64,000 nt of DNA from Streptomyces spinosus. GTDB taxonomy: Bacteria > Actinomycetota > Actinomycetes > Streptomycetales > Streptomycetaceae. The DNA lies in assembly GCF_020400655.1 (NCBI RefSeq), contig NZ_JAINRC010000001.1:372001-436000 (forward strand). Reading direction: 5' to 3'. Under the pieces are notes generated by a model. The model saw nothing but the letters and a program-made list of their open reading frames with translations. It was not told where the DNA came from and ran no database searches. A program made the translations under genes and the position numbers. Below are positions 18,828-26,682 of this stretch, piece after piece (the stretch's first letter is position 1; each line of letters begins with the position of its first letter).

Positions 18828-19454
18828 TCACGCCTCCCGCAGCGCCTTGGCGAGCGGTGCGTCCCCGGTCACCGTGACCCGGCCGTCGCGCACCGCGTCC
18901 GGCAGCCGGGTCTCCCCGCGGGCGACGGCCTCGCTGGTCGCCGCGTCCATCTCCAGCCGCGCGTCCGCCTCGCCCGGAGCGGGCCCGTCGCCGTACACCG
19001 GGCCCTCCTGCGCGCCGACGCGGAGGTGGAAGACCCCCTCCTCCAGGCGGACTTCCACCACGCCCTCCCCGTCCAGCGCCCGCAGCAGCGGCAGGGCGAA
19101 CCAGTACGCGCGGACGGCGTCGGTGGGCCTGCGCTCCCCCAGTTCCCCCTCGCCCCACGCACCGAGCGCCTGGAGCACGGGCAGCAACCGGCTCCCCCGG
19201 GCGGTGAGTTCGTACACGTACGCCGCGCCCGGCGGGGGCAGCCGCCGTCTGGTGGTGAGCCCGTCCCGTTCCATGTCCTTCAGCCGCGAGGCCAGTACGT
19301 CCGTGCTGACGCCGGGCAGGTCCGCGTGCAGGTCCGTGTAGCGGCGCGGGCCGGCGAGCAGTTCGCGGACGATCAGCAGGGTCCAGCGGTCGCCGACGAG
19401 GTCGAGGGCGCGGGCTGCGGAGCAGTACTGGTCGTAGCTTCGGCGAGGTGACAT
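18828..19454 (-). CDS. HxlR-family regulator with C-terminal SCP2-like domain
   Basis: 208 residues from ATG 19454. The N-terminal ~110 residues are an HxlR winged helix (YDQYCSAARALDLVGDRWTLLIVRELL; VSTDVLASRLKDMERDGL). The C-terminal ~90 residues (LEEGVFHLRVG and GEADARLEMDAATSEAVARG) look like a sterol-carrier-protein-2 fold, a combination common in actinobacteria and suggesting a hydrophobic ligand. It is divergent from the aminotransferase gene, and the space between holds three alternating CCAAGC/GCTTGG half-sites, probably its own operator. Confidence 0.85.
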   Translation of the reverse strand: MSPRRSYDQYCSAARALDLVGDRWTLLIVRELLAGPRRYTDLHADLPGVSTDVLASRLKDMERDGLTTRRRLPPPGAAYVYELTARGSRLLPVLQALGAWGEGELGERRPTDAVRAYWFALPLLRALDGEGVVEVRLEEGVFHLRVGAQEGPVYGDGPAPGEADARLEMDAATSEAVARGETRLPDAVRDGRVTVTGDAPLAKALREA

Positions 19455-19485
19455 GCGACGCAGTGTAGACGCGTTGTTGGACTTT

Positions 19486-19512
19486 CCAAGCTCCTGCTTG
19501 GTAAAACCAAGC
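19486..19512. promoter_or_regulatory. overlapping inverted repeats between HxlR and aminotransferase
   Basis: CCAAGC-TCCT-GCTTGG (19486-19501) shares its right arm with GCTTGGT-AAA-ACCAAGC (19496-19512). The two perfect inverted repeats lie 32 bp upstream of the regulator start and 24-50 bp upstream of the aminotransferase start. This is the expected place for the HxlR operator controlling both genes. Confidence 0.6.
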
Positions 19513-19535
19513 ACCACGAGTTTCCGGAGGGGCGC

Positions 19536-20744
19536 ATGGAGTTCCGGCAGTCCAACAAGCTCAGCGAGGTGTGCTACGAGATCCGCGGCCCGGTGATCGA
19601 GCACGCCAACGCGCTGGAGGAGGCGGGGCACAGCGTGCTGCGCCTGAACACCGGCAATCCCGCGGCCTTCGGCTTCGAGGCGCCGGAGGAGATCCTCCAG
19701 GACATGATCCGGATGCTGCCGCGGGCCCACGGCTACACGGACTCCCGCGGTGTCCTCTCCGCCCGCCGCGCGGTCGCCCAGCGCTACCAGACCCTGGGCC
19801 TCGACGTCGACGTCGACGACGTCTACCTGGGCAACGGCGTCTCGGAACTGGTCTCCATGGCCGTACAGGCACTGATCGAGGACGGCGACGAAGTCCTCGT
19901 CCCCGCGCCTGACTTCCCCCTCTGGACGGCCGTCACCACCCTGGCCGGCGGCAAGGCCGTGCACTACCTGTGCGACGAACAGGCCGACTGGAACCCGGAC
20001 CTGGCCGACCTGGCGTCGAAGATCACCGACCGCACCAAGGCCGTGGTCGTCATCAACCCGAACAACCCGACCGGCGCGGTCTATCCGAAGGAGGTCGTCG
20101 AGGGCATCCTCGACCTGGCCCGCCGGCACGGCCTGATGGTGTTCGCCGACGAGATCTACGACCAGATCCTCTACGACGACGCCGTCCACCACTCGGCCGC
20201 GGCACTCGCCCCCGACCTCGTCGTCCTCACCTTCTGCGGCCTGTCCAAGACCTACCGGGTGGCGGGCTTCCGCTCCGGCTGGCTGGTCGTCACCGGGCCG
20301 AAGCAGCACGCCAGGGACTACCTGGAGGGCCTGACCATGCTGGCCTCCATGCGCCTGTGCGCCAACGCGCCCGCCCAGTACGCCATCCAGGCCGCGCTCG
20401 GCGGACGCCAGTCCATCGGCGAACTCACCGCTCCCGGCGGGCGGTTGTACGAACAGCGGAACGTGGCCTGGGAGAGGCTCAACGAGATCCCGGGCGTGTC
20501 CTGCGTCAAACCCAAGGGCGCGCTGTACGCGTTCCCGCGCATCGACCCGAAGGTGCACCCGATCCACGACGACGAGAGGTTCGTCCTGGACCTGCTGCTG
20601 CGCGAGAAGATCCAGGTGGTCCAGGGCACCGGCTTCAACTGGCCCTCCCCCGACCACTTCCGCATCCTGACCCTGCCGCACGCGGACGACCTGGAGGCGG
20701 CCATCGGCCGGATCGGCAGGTTCCTCAGCGGGTACCGGCAGTAG
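19536..20744 (+). CDS. alanine-type pyridoxal-phosphate aminotransferase
   Basis: 402 residues, fold type I, close in pattern to AlaA/AlaC-type alanine transaminases: NTGNPAAFGFEAPEEI at the N-terminus, NPNNPTGAVYP, DEIYDQILYD, and the Schiff-base lysine in GLSKTYRVAGFRSGW (about residue 240). It transfers an amino group between alanine (or a related amino acid) and a 2-oxoacid. ATG 19536 follows GGAGGGGCGC. It is divergent from the HxlR gene and probably controlled by it. Confidence 0.9.
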   Translation: MEFRQSNKLSEVCYEIRGPVIEHANALEEAGHSVLRLNTGNPAAFGFEAPEEILQDMIRMLPRAHGYTDSRGVLSARRAVAQRYQTLGLDVDVDDVYLGNGVSELVSMAVQALIEDGDEVLVPAPDFPLWTAVTTLAGGKAVHYLCDEQADWNPDLADLASKITDRTKAVVVINPNNPTGAVYPKEVVEGILDLARRHGLMVFADEIYDQILYDDAVHHSAAALAPDLVVLTFCGLSKTYRVAGFRSGWLVVTGPKQHARDYLEGLTMLASMRLCANAPAQYAIQAALGGRQSIGELTAPGGRLYEQRNVAWERLNEIPGVSCVKPKGALYAFPRIDPKVHPIHDDERFVLDLLLREKIQVVQGTGFNWPSPDHFRILTLPHADDLEAAIGRIGRFLSGYRQ

Positions 20745-20780
20745 CCGCCTGGCCCGCACCGCGCGTTGCGTGCGAAGATC

Positions 20781-20802
20781 ACCCCCGTCGACGACCGGGG
20801 GT
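20781..20802 (+). terminator. hairpin after the aminotransferase
   Basis: ACCCCCG (20781-20787) pairs with CGGGGGT (20796-20802), loop of eight. It is a modest stem 37 bp after the stop. Confidence 0.4.
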
Positions 20803-20915
20803 CCGACGCGGGGCGGGCCGCCCATCGGCCGCCGGTGCGCGCCTGACCAGCGCAGCACCCCCCTGGTCCGGTACCGGCGGACCGGCCGGGGATGTCAGAC
20901 CAGGGGGGATCAGCG

Positions 20916-22742
20916 GTGTTCTCGTACGCAAGACGCCGTACGCGCGGAAGGCGCCGTACGGCCGTCGCCGTGCTGTGCGCGGTGGTACTCGGCCTCACGG
21001 CGCCCGGCGCCCGGGCCGGAGAGGAGCCGCGGCCCCCCGCGCCCGCCGCGGGGCGGGAGGCACGGCAGGCCGCGACGTTCTGGACCGCGCAGCGCATGGC
21101 CGACGCCCCGCCGCTGGACGCGGCACGGCACCTGCCGTCGGAGCCGGGGGCGGCGAGCACGGCGGCGGCCCGGCCGAAGGGCACCCTGTTCCGGGGAACC
21201 CGCCTGGTGGGGACGTTCTTCGGCGCCGACGGACCGCGTGGCACCACCTGGCACTGCACCGGCAGCGTGATCGACACCGAGGCGCGGAACATCGTCCTCA
21301 CCGCGGCCCACTGCGCGCTGAACATGAACGGCGACTACGTCTTCGTCCCGAAGTTCGTGAAGGGCGCGGCCCCCGACCGGCAGCCGTACGGCATCTTCCA
21401 CATCCAGCGGATCTTCATCGACCCCCGGTACGTGCCCGACCGCGGTACGGCCACCACCAAGAAGACCGCGTCCGACCTGGACACCGCGTTCGCCCGGGTC
21501 TCGGCCAACCAGCGGGGCGCGTCCCTGCAGGACGCGGTGGGCGGCGGCCTGACCTTCACCCGGCCGGCCGGCTACACCCACCGGAACGTCACCGTCGTCG
21601 GCTACCCCTCGCACCGGCACAACAGCGCCGGACGCGCCGTCAAGTGCACGGTCCCCACCAAGCAGCTGCGCGGCTACCGCCAGCTGTCGATGACCTGCGG
21701 CGGCTACTACGGCGGCGTCTCCGGCAGCCCGTGGATCACCGACTACCGGGACGACGCCCGCACCGGGCACGTCATCGGCGACCTCGGCGGCTACAACGGC
21801 GGCGGCAACGACGCGAACGCCGACTACGTCAGCTACGCCACCGCGTTCGGCGCGGACGCCGCCAACCTCCTCGCCGACGCCGTCGCCGACCAGGCCCCGC
21901 CCGCCGACCTGCCACCGTACCGGGGGATCAAGGGCGCGCTGCCGGGCGGCGCCGCACGCTGGCGCGGGGCCGCGCTCATGGCGTCCGGCGACTACACCGG
22001 CGACCGGCGCGGCGATCTGCTCGTGGTCTGGTCCGACGGCGGGATCACCCTGCACCCGGGCGACGGCAAGGGCGGTTTCCTGGCCGAGAAGCGGCTGCGG
22101 CGGGCCAACTCCACCTGGACCCACGCCCGCGCCGTGACCGGCGGCACCTTCACCGGCGGCGCCCGGTCCGGCCTGCTGGTGCGCTGGTCCGACGGCGAGG
22201 TCACCCTCTACCCGGGGCCCGGCCCCGCCGGCCTCGGCCGGGAGATCCGGATGGCACCACCCGGCTCCGCATGGAGGAAGGCCGTCCAGTTCACCTCCGG
22301 GGCGTTCCGGGCGGACGGGGGCACCGGGCTGCTGGTCCGCTGGGCCGACGGCGCGCTCACGCTGTACCCGCGGATCGGGACCGGTGGCCTCGGCGCCGGC
22401 ACGCGGCTCGTCGCGGCGAACGGCACCTGGACCAAGGCAGCCGCGCTGGCCGGCGGCGACTTCGACGGTACGGCCGGCGGGGACCTGCTGGTGCGCTGGA
22501 CGGACGGCACGCTCGACACGTACACCGGCACCTCGGCGGCGGGGCTCGGCACCAGGACACGGGTGCGCGGCCCGAACGGCCTGTGGCGGCACGCGCGGGC
22601 GCTGACGGTCGGCGGCCTCCGCCACGGCGGCACCGGGAACGACCTCGTCGTGCGCTGGTCCGACGGGGAGACGACGCTGTACGCCGACACCGGCACTAAG
22701 GCGGTCGGCACCGAGCACACGCTGGTCGATCCCGGCACCTGA
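20916..22742 (+). CDS. secreted trypsin-like protease with C-terminal repeats
   Basis: 608 residues from GTG 20916, which is preceded by GGGGGGAT; the ATG 24 bases earlier lacks a ribosome site. A signal peptide (about 1-35) leads to a serine-protease domain with LTAAHC, SDLDTAFARV and GVSGSPW carrying the His, Asp and Ser. The C-terminal ~290 residues are five units of ~47 residues, each with the core DLLVRWSDGEVTLYPG (variants RSGLLVRW, GTGLLVRW, GGDLLVRW), resembling FG-GAP/VCBS-type blades and probably forming a binding propeller. Only one Cys pair of the classical trypsin set is recognisable. It is extracellular; the target is unknown. Confidence 0.82.
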   Translation: MFSYARRRTRGRRRTAVAVLCAVVLGLTAPGARAGEEPRPPAPAAGREARQAATFWTAQRMADAPPLDAARHLPSEPGAASTAAARPKGTLFRGTRLVGTFFGADGPRGTTWHCTGSVIDTEARNIVLTAAHCALNMNGDYVFVPKFVKGAAPDRQPYGIFHIQRIFIDPRYVPDRGTATTKKTASDLDTAFARVSANQRGASLQDAVGGGLTFTRPAGYTHRNVTVVGYPSHRHNSAGRAVKCTVPTKQLRGYRQLSMTCGGYYGGVSGSPWITDYRDDARTGHVIGDLGGYNGGGNDANADYVSYATAFGADAANLLADAVADQAPPADLPPYRGIKGALPGGAARWRGAALMASGDYTGDRRGDLLVVWSDGGITLHPGDGKGGFLAEKRLRRANSTWTHARAVTGGTFTGGARSGLLVRWSDGEVTLYPGPGPAGLGREIRMAPPGSAWRKAVQFTSGAFRADGGTGLLVRWADGALTLYPRIGTGGLGAGTRLVAANGTWTKAAALAGGDFDGTAGGDLLVRWTDGTLDTYTGTSAAGLGTRTRVRGPNGLWRHARALTVGGLRHGGTGNDLVVRWSDGETTLYADTGTKAVGTEHTLVDPGT

Positions 22743-22772
22743 CCACACCACCGCGTACCGCCAAGGGGAACC

Positions 22773-23336
22773 ATGCGCCTGACCACCCGCCTCGCCGGCG
22801 GCCTCACCCTGCTCACGGCCGGCCTGGCGCTGACGGCCTGCGGCCACGGCACGAAGGCCGCGCCGGACGCCGCCGCGCCGGACGCCACCGCACCGCCCTG
22901 CCGGACCGCCTCCCTGACGTGGACGCTGTCCCTGCTCGACGGGGAAGGCACACGGCAGGGGACCGGCCGGCCCGACGCGCGGCTCACCGCCGTCAACAAG
23001 GGCCCCGGCCCGTGCGTGTTCGCGGGCTACCCGGTCCTGGAGATCCACAACGGCAAGGCGGAGGGCGTCGAGGGCACCGGGCGGGGCCGCCCGGCCTCGC
23101 TCGCCCTGCCCGGCGGTGCCTCCGTGACCGTGGACCTCGACTACACGCGCCGTGGCACGAAGGGCGCGGACGACGGCTGGTGCGTGCGGCAGACCGAGGC
23201 CTCGGTCCGCGCACCGCACGACACCCGTGGCACGGTCGTCCCCGTCACGGACGCGCACGGGAGGGCCGCCACGATCGACGCCTGCGGGGAGACCCTCGCC
23301 ATGGCGGTGCCGCGCCGCACCCCGGCCGGGTCCTGA
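22773..23336 (+). CDS. DUF4232 lipoprotein
   Basis: 187 residues. A lipoprotein signal ends in LTAC (lipidated Cys about 25), followed by an Ala/Pro-rich linker and a DUF4232 domain: PCRTASLTWTLSLLDGEGT, LTAVNKGPGPCVFAGYPVLE, and a closing DACGETLAMAVP, with the paired cysteines of the family. Function unknown; outer face of the membrane. ATG 22773 follows AAGGGGAA. It begins 30 bp after the protease gene, so the two could be cotranscribed. Confidence 0.82.
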   Translation: MRLTTRLAGGLTLLTAGLALTACGHGTKAAPDAAAPDATAPPCRTASLTWTLSLLDGEGTRQGTGRPDARLTAVNKGPGPCVFAGYPVLEIHNGKAEGVEGTGRGRPASLALPGGASVTVDLDYTRRGTKGADDGWCVRQTEASVRAPHDTRGTVVPVTDAHGRAATIDACGETLAMAVPRRTPAGS

Positions 23337-23418
23337 GGCGAGGCCGCCACCCCGGCCGACCGGCCGTCTGGCGCAGTCCGTCCTGCGGGCGGCGGACGCC
23401 CTGTGCCACCGTGCCGTC

Positions 23419-24021
23419 ATGGGTGACCTCTTTCTCGTGCGGCACGGTGAGACCGAGTGGTCGCGGTCCGGGCGGCACACGGGCCGGACCGACGTACCCC
23501 TCACCGAGCACGGGCGGGAGGAGGCGCGCCGGCTGGTCCCGCTGATCCGCTCGCAGCGGATCGGGGCGGCGTTCGTCAGTCCCCTCCAGCGCGCCCGGGA
23601 GACCGCCCGGCTCATCGGTGTCCCGGACGCGCGGGTCGACGCCGACCTCCGCGAGTGGGACTACGGCGGCTACGAGGGTGTGACCACCGTGGACATCCAG
23701 CGCAGCCGGCCCGGCTGGTTCCTGTTCACGGACGGCGTCGCCCCGGGGCCGCCGGACCACCCGGGCGAGAGCGCGGAGCAGGTCGGGGAGCGCGCCGACC
23801 GGGTGCTGGCCAAGGCCGACGCGGCGCTCGCCGACACCGAGGGGGCCGTCGTCCTGATCGCCCACGGCCACTTCCTCCGCGTCCTCACCGCCCGCCGCCT
23901 GGGCCTGCCGCCCCAGCACGGGGCCCTCTTCCGGCTCGCGACGGGGGCACTGTGCCGGCTCGGCACGGAGCACGGCCGTCCGGTCGTCGCGGGGTGGAAC
24001 ATCCGGCCCCGGGCGGAGTGA
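23419..24021 (+). CDS. histidine phosphatase family protein
   Basis: 200 residues, phosphoglycerate-mutase-like. The catalytic LVRHGETEWS (about residues 6-15) carries the phosphohistidine, with FVSPLQRARETARL, the acid/base region LREWDYGGYEG, and the second histidine in LIAHGHFLRVL. Candidate substrates are sugar phosphates or nucleotide-derived phosphates; the sequence does not decide. ATG 23419 has a poor ribosome site, and the 82-bp upstream gap shows no obvious promoter. Confidence 0.88.
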   Translation: MGDLFLVRHGETEWSRSGRHTGRTDVPLTEHGREEARRLVPLIRSQRIGAAFVSPLQRARETARLIGVPDARVDADLREWDYGGYEGVTTVDIQRSRPGWFLFTDGVAPGPPDHPGESAEQVGERADRVLAKADAALADTEGAVVLIAHGHFLRVLTARRLGLPPQHGALFRLATGALCRLGTEHGRPVVAGWNIRPRAE

Positions 24022-24166
24022 GGAACCGAGGGGGCGGTGAGGGCAGGGCGTTGTCGGACCCGGGCCGTACTCTGCGAACGAGTGACCCGTCCGGCGGTTC
24101 CCCGGCAGCGGCCCGCCGGCGCGTTCCTCAGCCGTCCCCCGGCAACGCCCCTGGAAGGAGCCCCCC

Positions 24167-24787
24167 GTGACCCGACCGCCCACCCCCGCCCAGCGGCGGG
24201 TGATCGAGGACGCCGATCCGGTCACCGGCCGGCTACGCGGTACCGGGACCCAGCTCGCGGCGCTGGTGAAGCGGGGTCTCGCCTTCCGGCACCCCCGGCC
24301 GCCGCACGACCACTTCCTCACCCCGGCGGGCCACCGGATACGGGACGCGGTGCCCGGGCCGCCGGCGGAGCCGGCCCGGGACACCGGCGCGTTCACGGCC
24401 CGTGCCGGGGGCGAGGAGGACCCGCCCGTGTCCGGCCCGGCGCGGCAGCGTGAGGTGCACAGTGCCTGGCAGGGGCTGCTGGAGCTGCGCCGGATGACGA
24501 ATGCGGACGGCGCGACGGACCGGCCGTGCGGCTGGGAGCGGACGCACCTGGTGCGGGCCGCGGCGCTCGCGCTGGAGGCGGCCGGGCACCGGCCGGCGGG
24601 CGGGGACACGGACGGCTACCGGGTCCGGGCGACCCCGCAGCCGGAGGCGGTGGCGGTGTACGCGCCGGACGCGCGGACGCTCACCGCCTGTGCGCTCACC
24701 CTGGAGCGCGCCGGCTGGCAGGCGGGCGAGTACACCGAGCCCCGGACGAGAGCGCGCTATCTGCTGGCCTCCCCGCGCCGGGTGTGA
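24167..24787 (+). CDS. hypothetical protein, 206 residues
   Basis: I do not recognise a family. The first ~65 residues (TPAQRRVIEDADPVTGRLRG, LAALVKRGLAFRHP, HDHFLTPAGHRIRDA) read like a winged-helix fold with a wing and the terminal LTPAGHRIR of MarR-like domains. After a Pro/Gly linker comes a second domain (about 90-206) ending with an ACALTLERAGWQAGEYTEP stretch. GTG 24167 follows GGAAGGAG. It could be a regulator without a clear effector pocket. Confidence 0.6.
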   Translation: MTRPPTPAQRRVIEDADPVTGRLRGTGTQLAALVKRGLAFRHPRPPHDHFLTPAGHRIRDAVPGPPAEPARDTGAFTARAGGEEDPPVSGPARQREVHSAWQGLLELRRMTNADGATDRPCGWERTHLVRAAALALEAAGHRPAGGDTDGYRVRATPQPEAVAVYAPDARTLTACALTLERAGWQAGEYTEPRTRARYLLASPRRV

Positions 24788-24839
24788 CGGGCGTGCCAGG
24801 ATCGGTCGACCGAAGATGCGCACAGCAGAAGGGCACGCA

Positions 24840-25262
24840 GTGGCCGAACCGTTTTCCGTCCGTGTGACCGTCCGCGGCTACGAGACCGATGTACAGGGAC
24901 ACCTCAACCAGGCGGTGTACCTCAACTACGCGGAGCACGCCCGCTGGTCGCTGCTCCAGGCCGCCGGGATCAGCCAGGCCCGGCTGGCGGGCCGGGGCGT
25001 GGGCCCGGTGGCGCTGGAGACCACCATCCGCTACCACCGTGAGCTGCTCGCCGGCGACGAGGTCGATGTGACCTGCGCGTTCGAGTGGGGGGAGGGAAAG
25101 ACCTTCCGGATCCGGCAGGAGATCGTGAAGACCGACGGCACCCTGGCGGCCGAGGTCGTCGCGGTGGGCGGCCTGATGGACCTCACCGCGCGCAGACTGC
25201 TGGCCGACCCCCGCGCGTTGTTCGGGGAACTGGCGGCGGACCCCGCCCTGTTCGGCCTGTAG
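24840..25262 (+). CDS. acyl-CoA thioesterase, 4HBT hot-dog fold
   Basis: 140 residues, the standard size. ETDVQGHLNQAVYLNYAEHARW (about residues 14-35) is the 4-hydroxybenzoyl-CoA-thioesterase signature with the catalytic Asp followed by QGHLNQ, and IRYHRELLAGDEVDV is the second strand region. It hydrolyses an acyl-CoA, chain length unknown. I take GTG 24840, with AGAAGGG 6 nt upstream, rather than ATG 24816. Confidence 0.88.
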   Translation: MAEPFSVRVTVRGYETDVQGHLNQAVYLNYAEHARWSLLQAAGISQARLAGRGVGPVALETTIRYHRELLAGDEVDVTCAFEWGEGKTFRIRQEIVKTDGTLAAEVVAVGGLMDLTARRLLADPRALFGELAADPALFGL

Positions 25263-25281
25263 TCCCGCCGGCTGCCTGGGT

Positions 25282-25470
25282 CCTGTCGTCGAACTCCCGT
25301 CGCCCGGAGGGCGGGCCGCGCGGCGTCAGGTGCGTGCTCTGGGGGTCCCCCCGGCCGAAGGCTGGGGGAGTGCCGGGCCCTGGCCCTCGTACTGGGTGTA
25401 CTCGCGCCGGGGCCGGCGCGGCGAGAGTGCGTGCATGGCGTCGCGCGGCAGACGGGAGTTTGACGACAGG
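25282..25470. mobile_element. 189-bp MITE-like element with 20-bp terminal inverted repeats
   Basis: The left end CCTGTCGTCGAACTCCCGTC (25282-25301) and the right end (25451-25470) are inverted repeats matching at 19 of 20 positions. The interior has no open gene and contains an imperfect hairpin (CCCCCGGCC / GGCTGGGGG) of the kind common in Streptomyces intergenic repeats. No target duplication is obvious. The nearby 25535-25952 region is a deletion scar. Confidence 0.65.
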
Positions 25471-25534
25471 GCCTGAGCGTCGAACGGGTCCGGCCGGTGC
25501 TCGGCGTCGCAGGCCGCCCGCGCCTCGGCGACGT

Positions 25535-25729
25535 CACCCGGTTGCGCCCGGCCCGGTCGGTCAGCCGTTGCAGGGTGTCGTGCGACTCGTGCGCGACGGG
25601 GCTGAGTGCGTACTCCGCCTTGGGCGGCACCGTCGGACGGACGGTGCGCGTCTCCGGGCCGTCCCGTTCCAGGTTGCGCAGGGTGCGGGTCAGCATGCGG
25701 CGGCTGATGCCCTCGATGCCGCGCCGGCT
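25535..25729 (-). pseudogene. HxlR-type regulator fragment
   Basis: About 65 codons with the recognisable recognition-helix part of an HxlR regulator (GIEGISRRMLTRTLRNLERD, then VPPKAEYALSPVAHESHDTLQRLTD). The N-terminal half and a start are missing: upstream the frame runs directly into the transporter fragment on the other strand. Replacements such as VAHES where LGRSL is usual suggest decay. Confidence 0.7.
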
Positions 25730-25730
25730 C

Positions 25731-25952
25731 ACCTCCGGGCTGTTCAACACCACGCAGGTGGTGGGCGGTTCGCCGGGCCTGGCCGTTCTGACGACGCTCG
25801 CGGCGAGCCGCACCGGGCGCCTGCTCGCCGACGGCACGCCCCCGCTGTCCGCGACCGCGGGGGGCTACCGGCCGGCGTTCACCGTGGTCACGGGCATCGC
25901 GGCGACGGCCCTGGCCCTGGCGGCGCTGGTCCTGCGCGAGCGCCGCGGCTGA
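25731..25952 (+). pseudogene. C-terminal fragment of a DHA2 MFS transporter
   Basis: About 73 codons from SGLFNTTQVVGGSPGLAVLT to the last transmembrane helix (ATALALAALVLRERRG), then a normal TGA. The first ~400 residues of a 14-helix transporter are absent. It abuts the HxlR fragment with about one base between, which indicates that one deletion removed the 5' ends of a once divergent regulator-transporter pair. Confidence 0.7.
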
Positions 25953-26045
25953 GGCCGGGCGCGGACACGGGCCGGTGGCGCCCCGCAGCCCCGTGGGACC
26001 GAAAGGGGATGCGGGGCGCGCGGGGAGGATGGGACGCTCCGGTGC

Positions 26046-26666
26046 ATGTCCGCACGCCGTGTCAAGCCCAGTCTGTACATCTCCGTCGACATCGAGGCCG
26101 ACGGACCGATCCCCGGGCCGTACTCCATGCTCAGTCTCGGGGCGGCGGTCGCCGGGGTGCAAAGCGGAGCCGGCTTCACCGCAGCCGACCCCGAGGAGCG
26201 GACCTTCTACCGGGAACTGCGGCCGATCAGCGCGGAGTTCGTGCCCGAGGCGCTGGCGGTGAGCGGGCTCGACCGGGCCCGGCTGACCACCGAGGGCGCC
26301 GAACCCGCCGTGGCGCTGGCGGAGTTCACCGCGTGGGTGCGGGAGGTGAGTGCGGGCGCGCAGCCGGTGATGTGCGGTTACCCGGCTTCGTACGACTGGA
26401 CGTTCCTGTACTGGTACCTGATCCGCTTCACCGGGAGCAGCCCCTTCGGGCACTCCGGCTGCCTGGACATGAAGACGCTGTACGCGGTGAAGGCCCGGCT
26501 GCCGCTGCGGGCGGTGGCGAAGGGGACCATGCCGCGGGAGCTGCTGTCGCGGCGCCGGCACACGCACCACGCGCTGGACGACGCGGTCGAGCAGGCGGAG
26601 TTGCTGGCCAGCCTCATGAAGTGGCCGGGGGTCACGGCGTCGCCGCCGTCTCCCCCGGCCGGTTGA
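26046..26666 (+). CDS. DEDD-type 3'-5' exonuclease
   Basis: 206 residues. Exo I is SVDIEADGP (Asp and Glu at about 14-16), Exo II lies in VMCGYPASYDWTF, and Exo III in HHALDDAVEQAE (His and Asp), so the DEDDh active site appears complete. Family members trim RNA or DNA 3' ends. ATG 26046 has no strong ribosome site. It is convergent with the NCS2 permease gene, separated by only 16 bp. Confidence 0.82.
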   Translation: MSARRVKPSLYISVDIEADGPIPGPYSMLSLGAAVAGVQSGAGFTAADPEERTFYRELRPISAEFVPEALAVSGLDRARLTTEGAEPAVALAEFTAWVREVSAGAQPVMCGYPASYDWTFLYWYLIRFTGSSPFGHSGCLDMKTLYAVKARLPLRAVAKGTMPRELLSRRRHTHHALDDAVEQAELLASLMKWPGVTASPPSPPAG

Positions 26667-26682
26667 GTGCCGGTCGCCGGCC

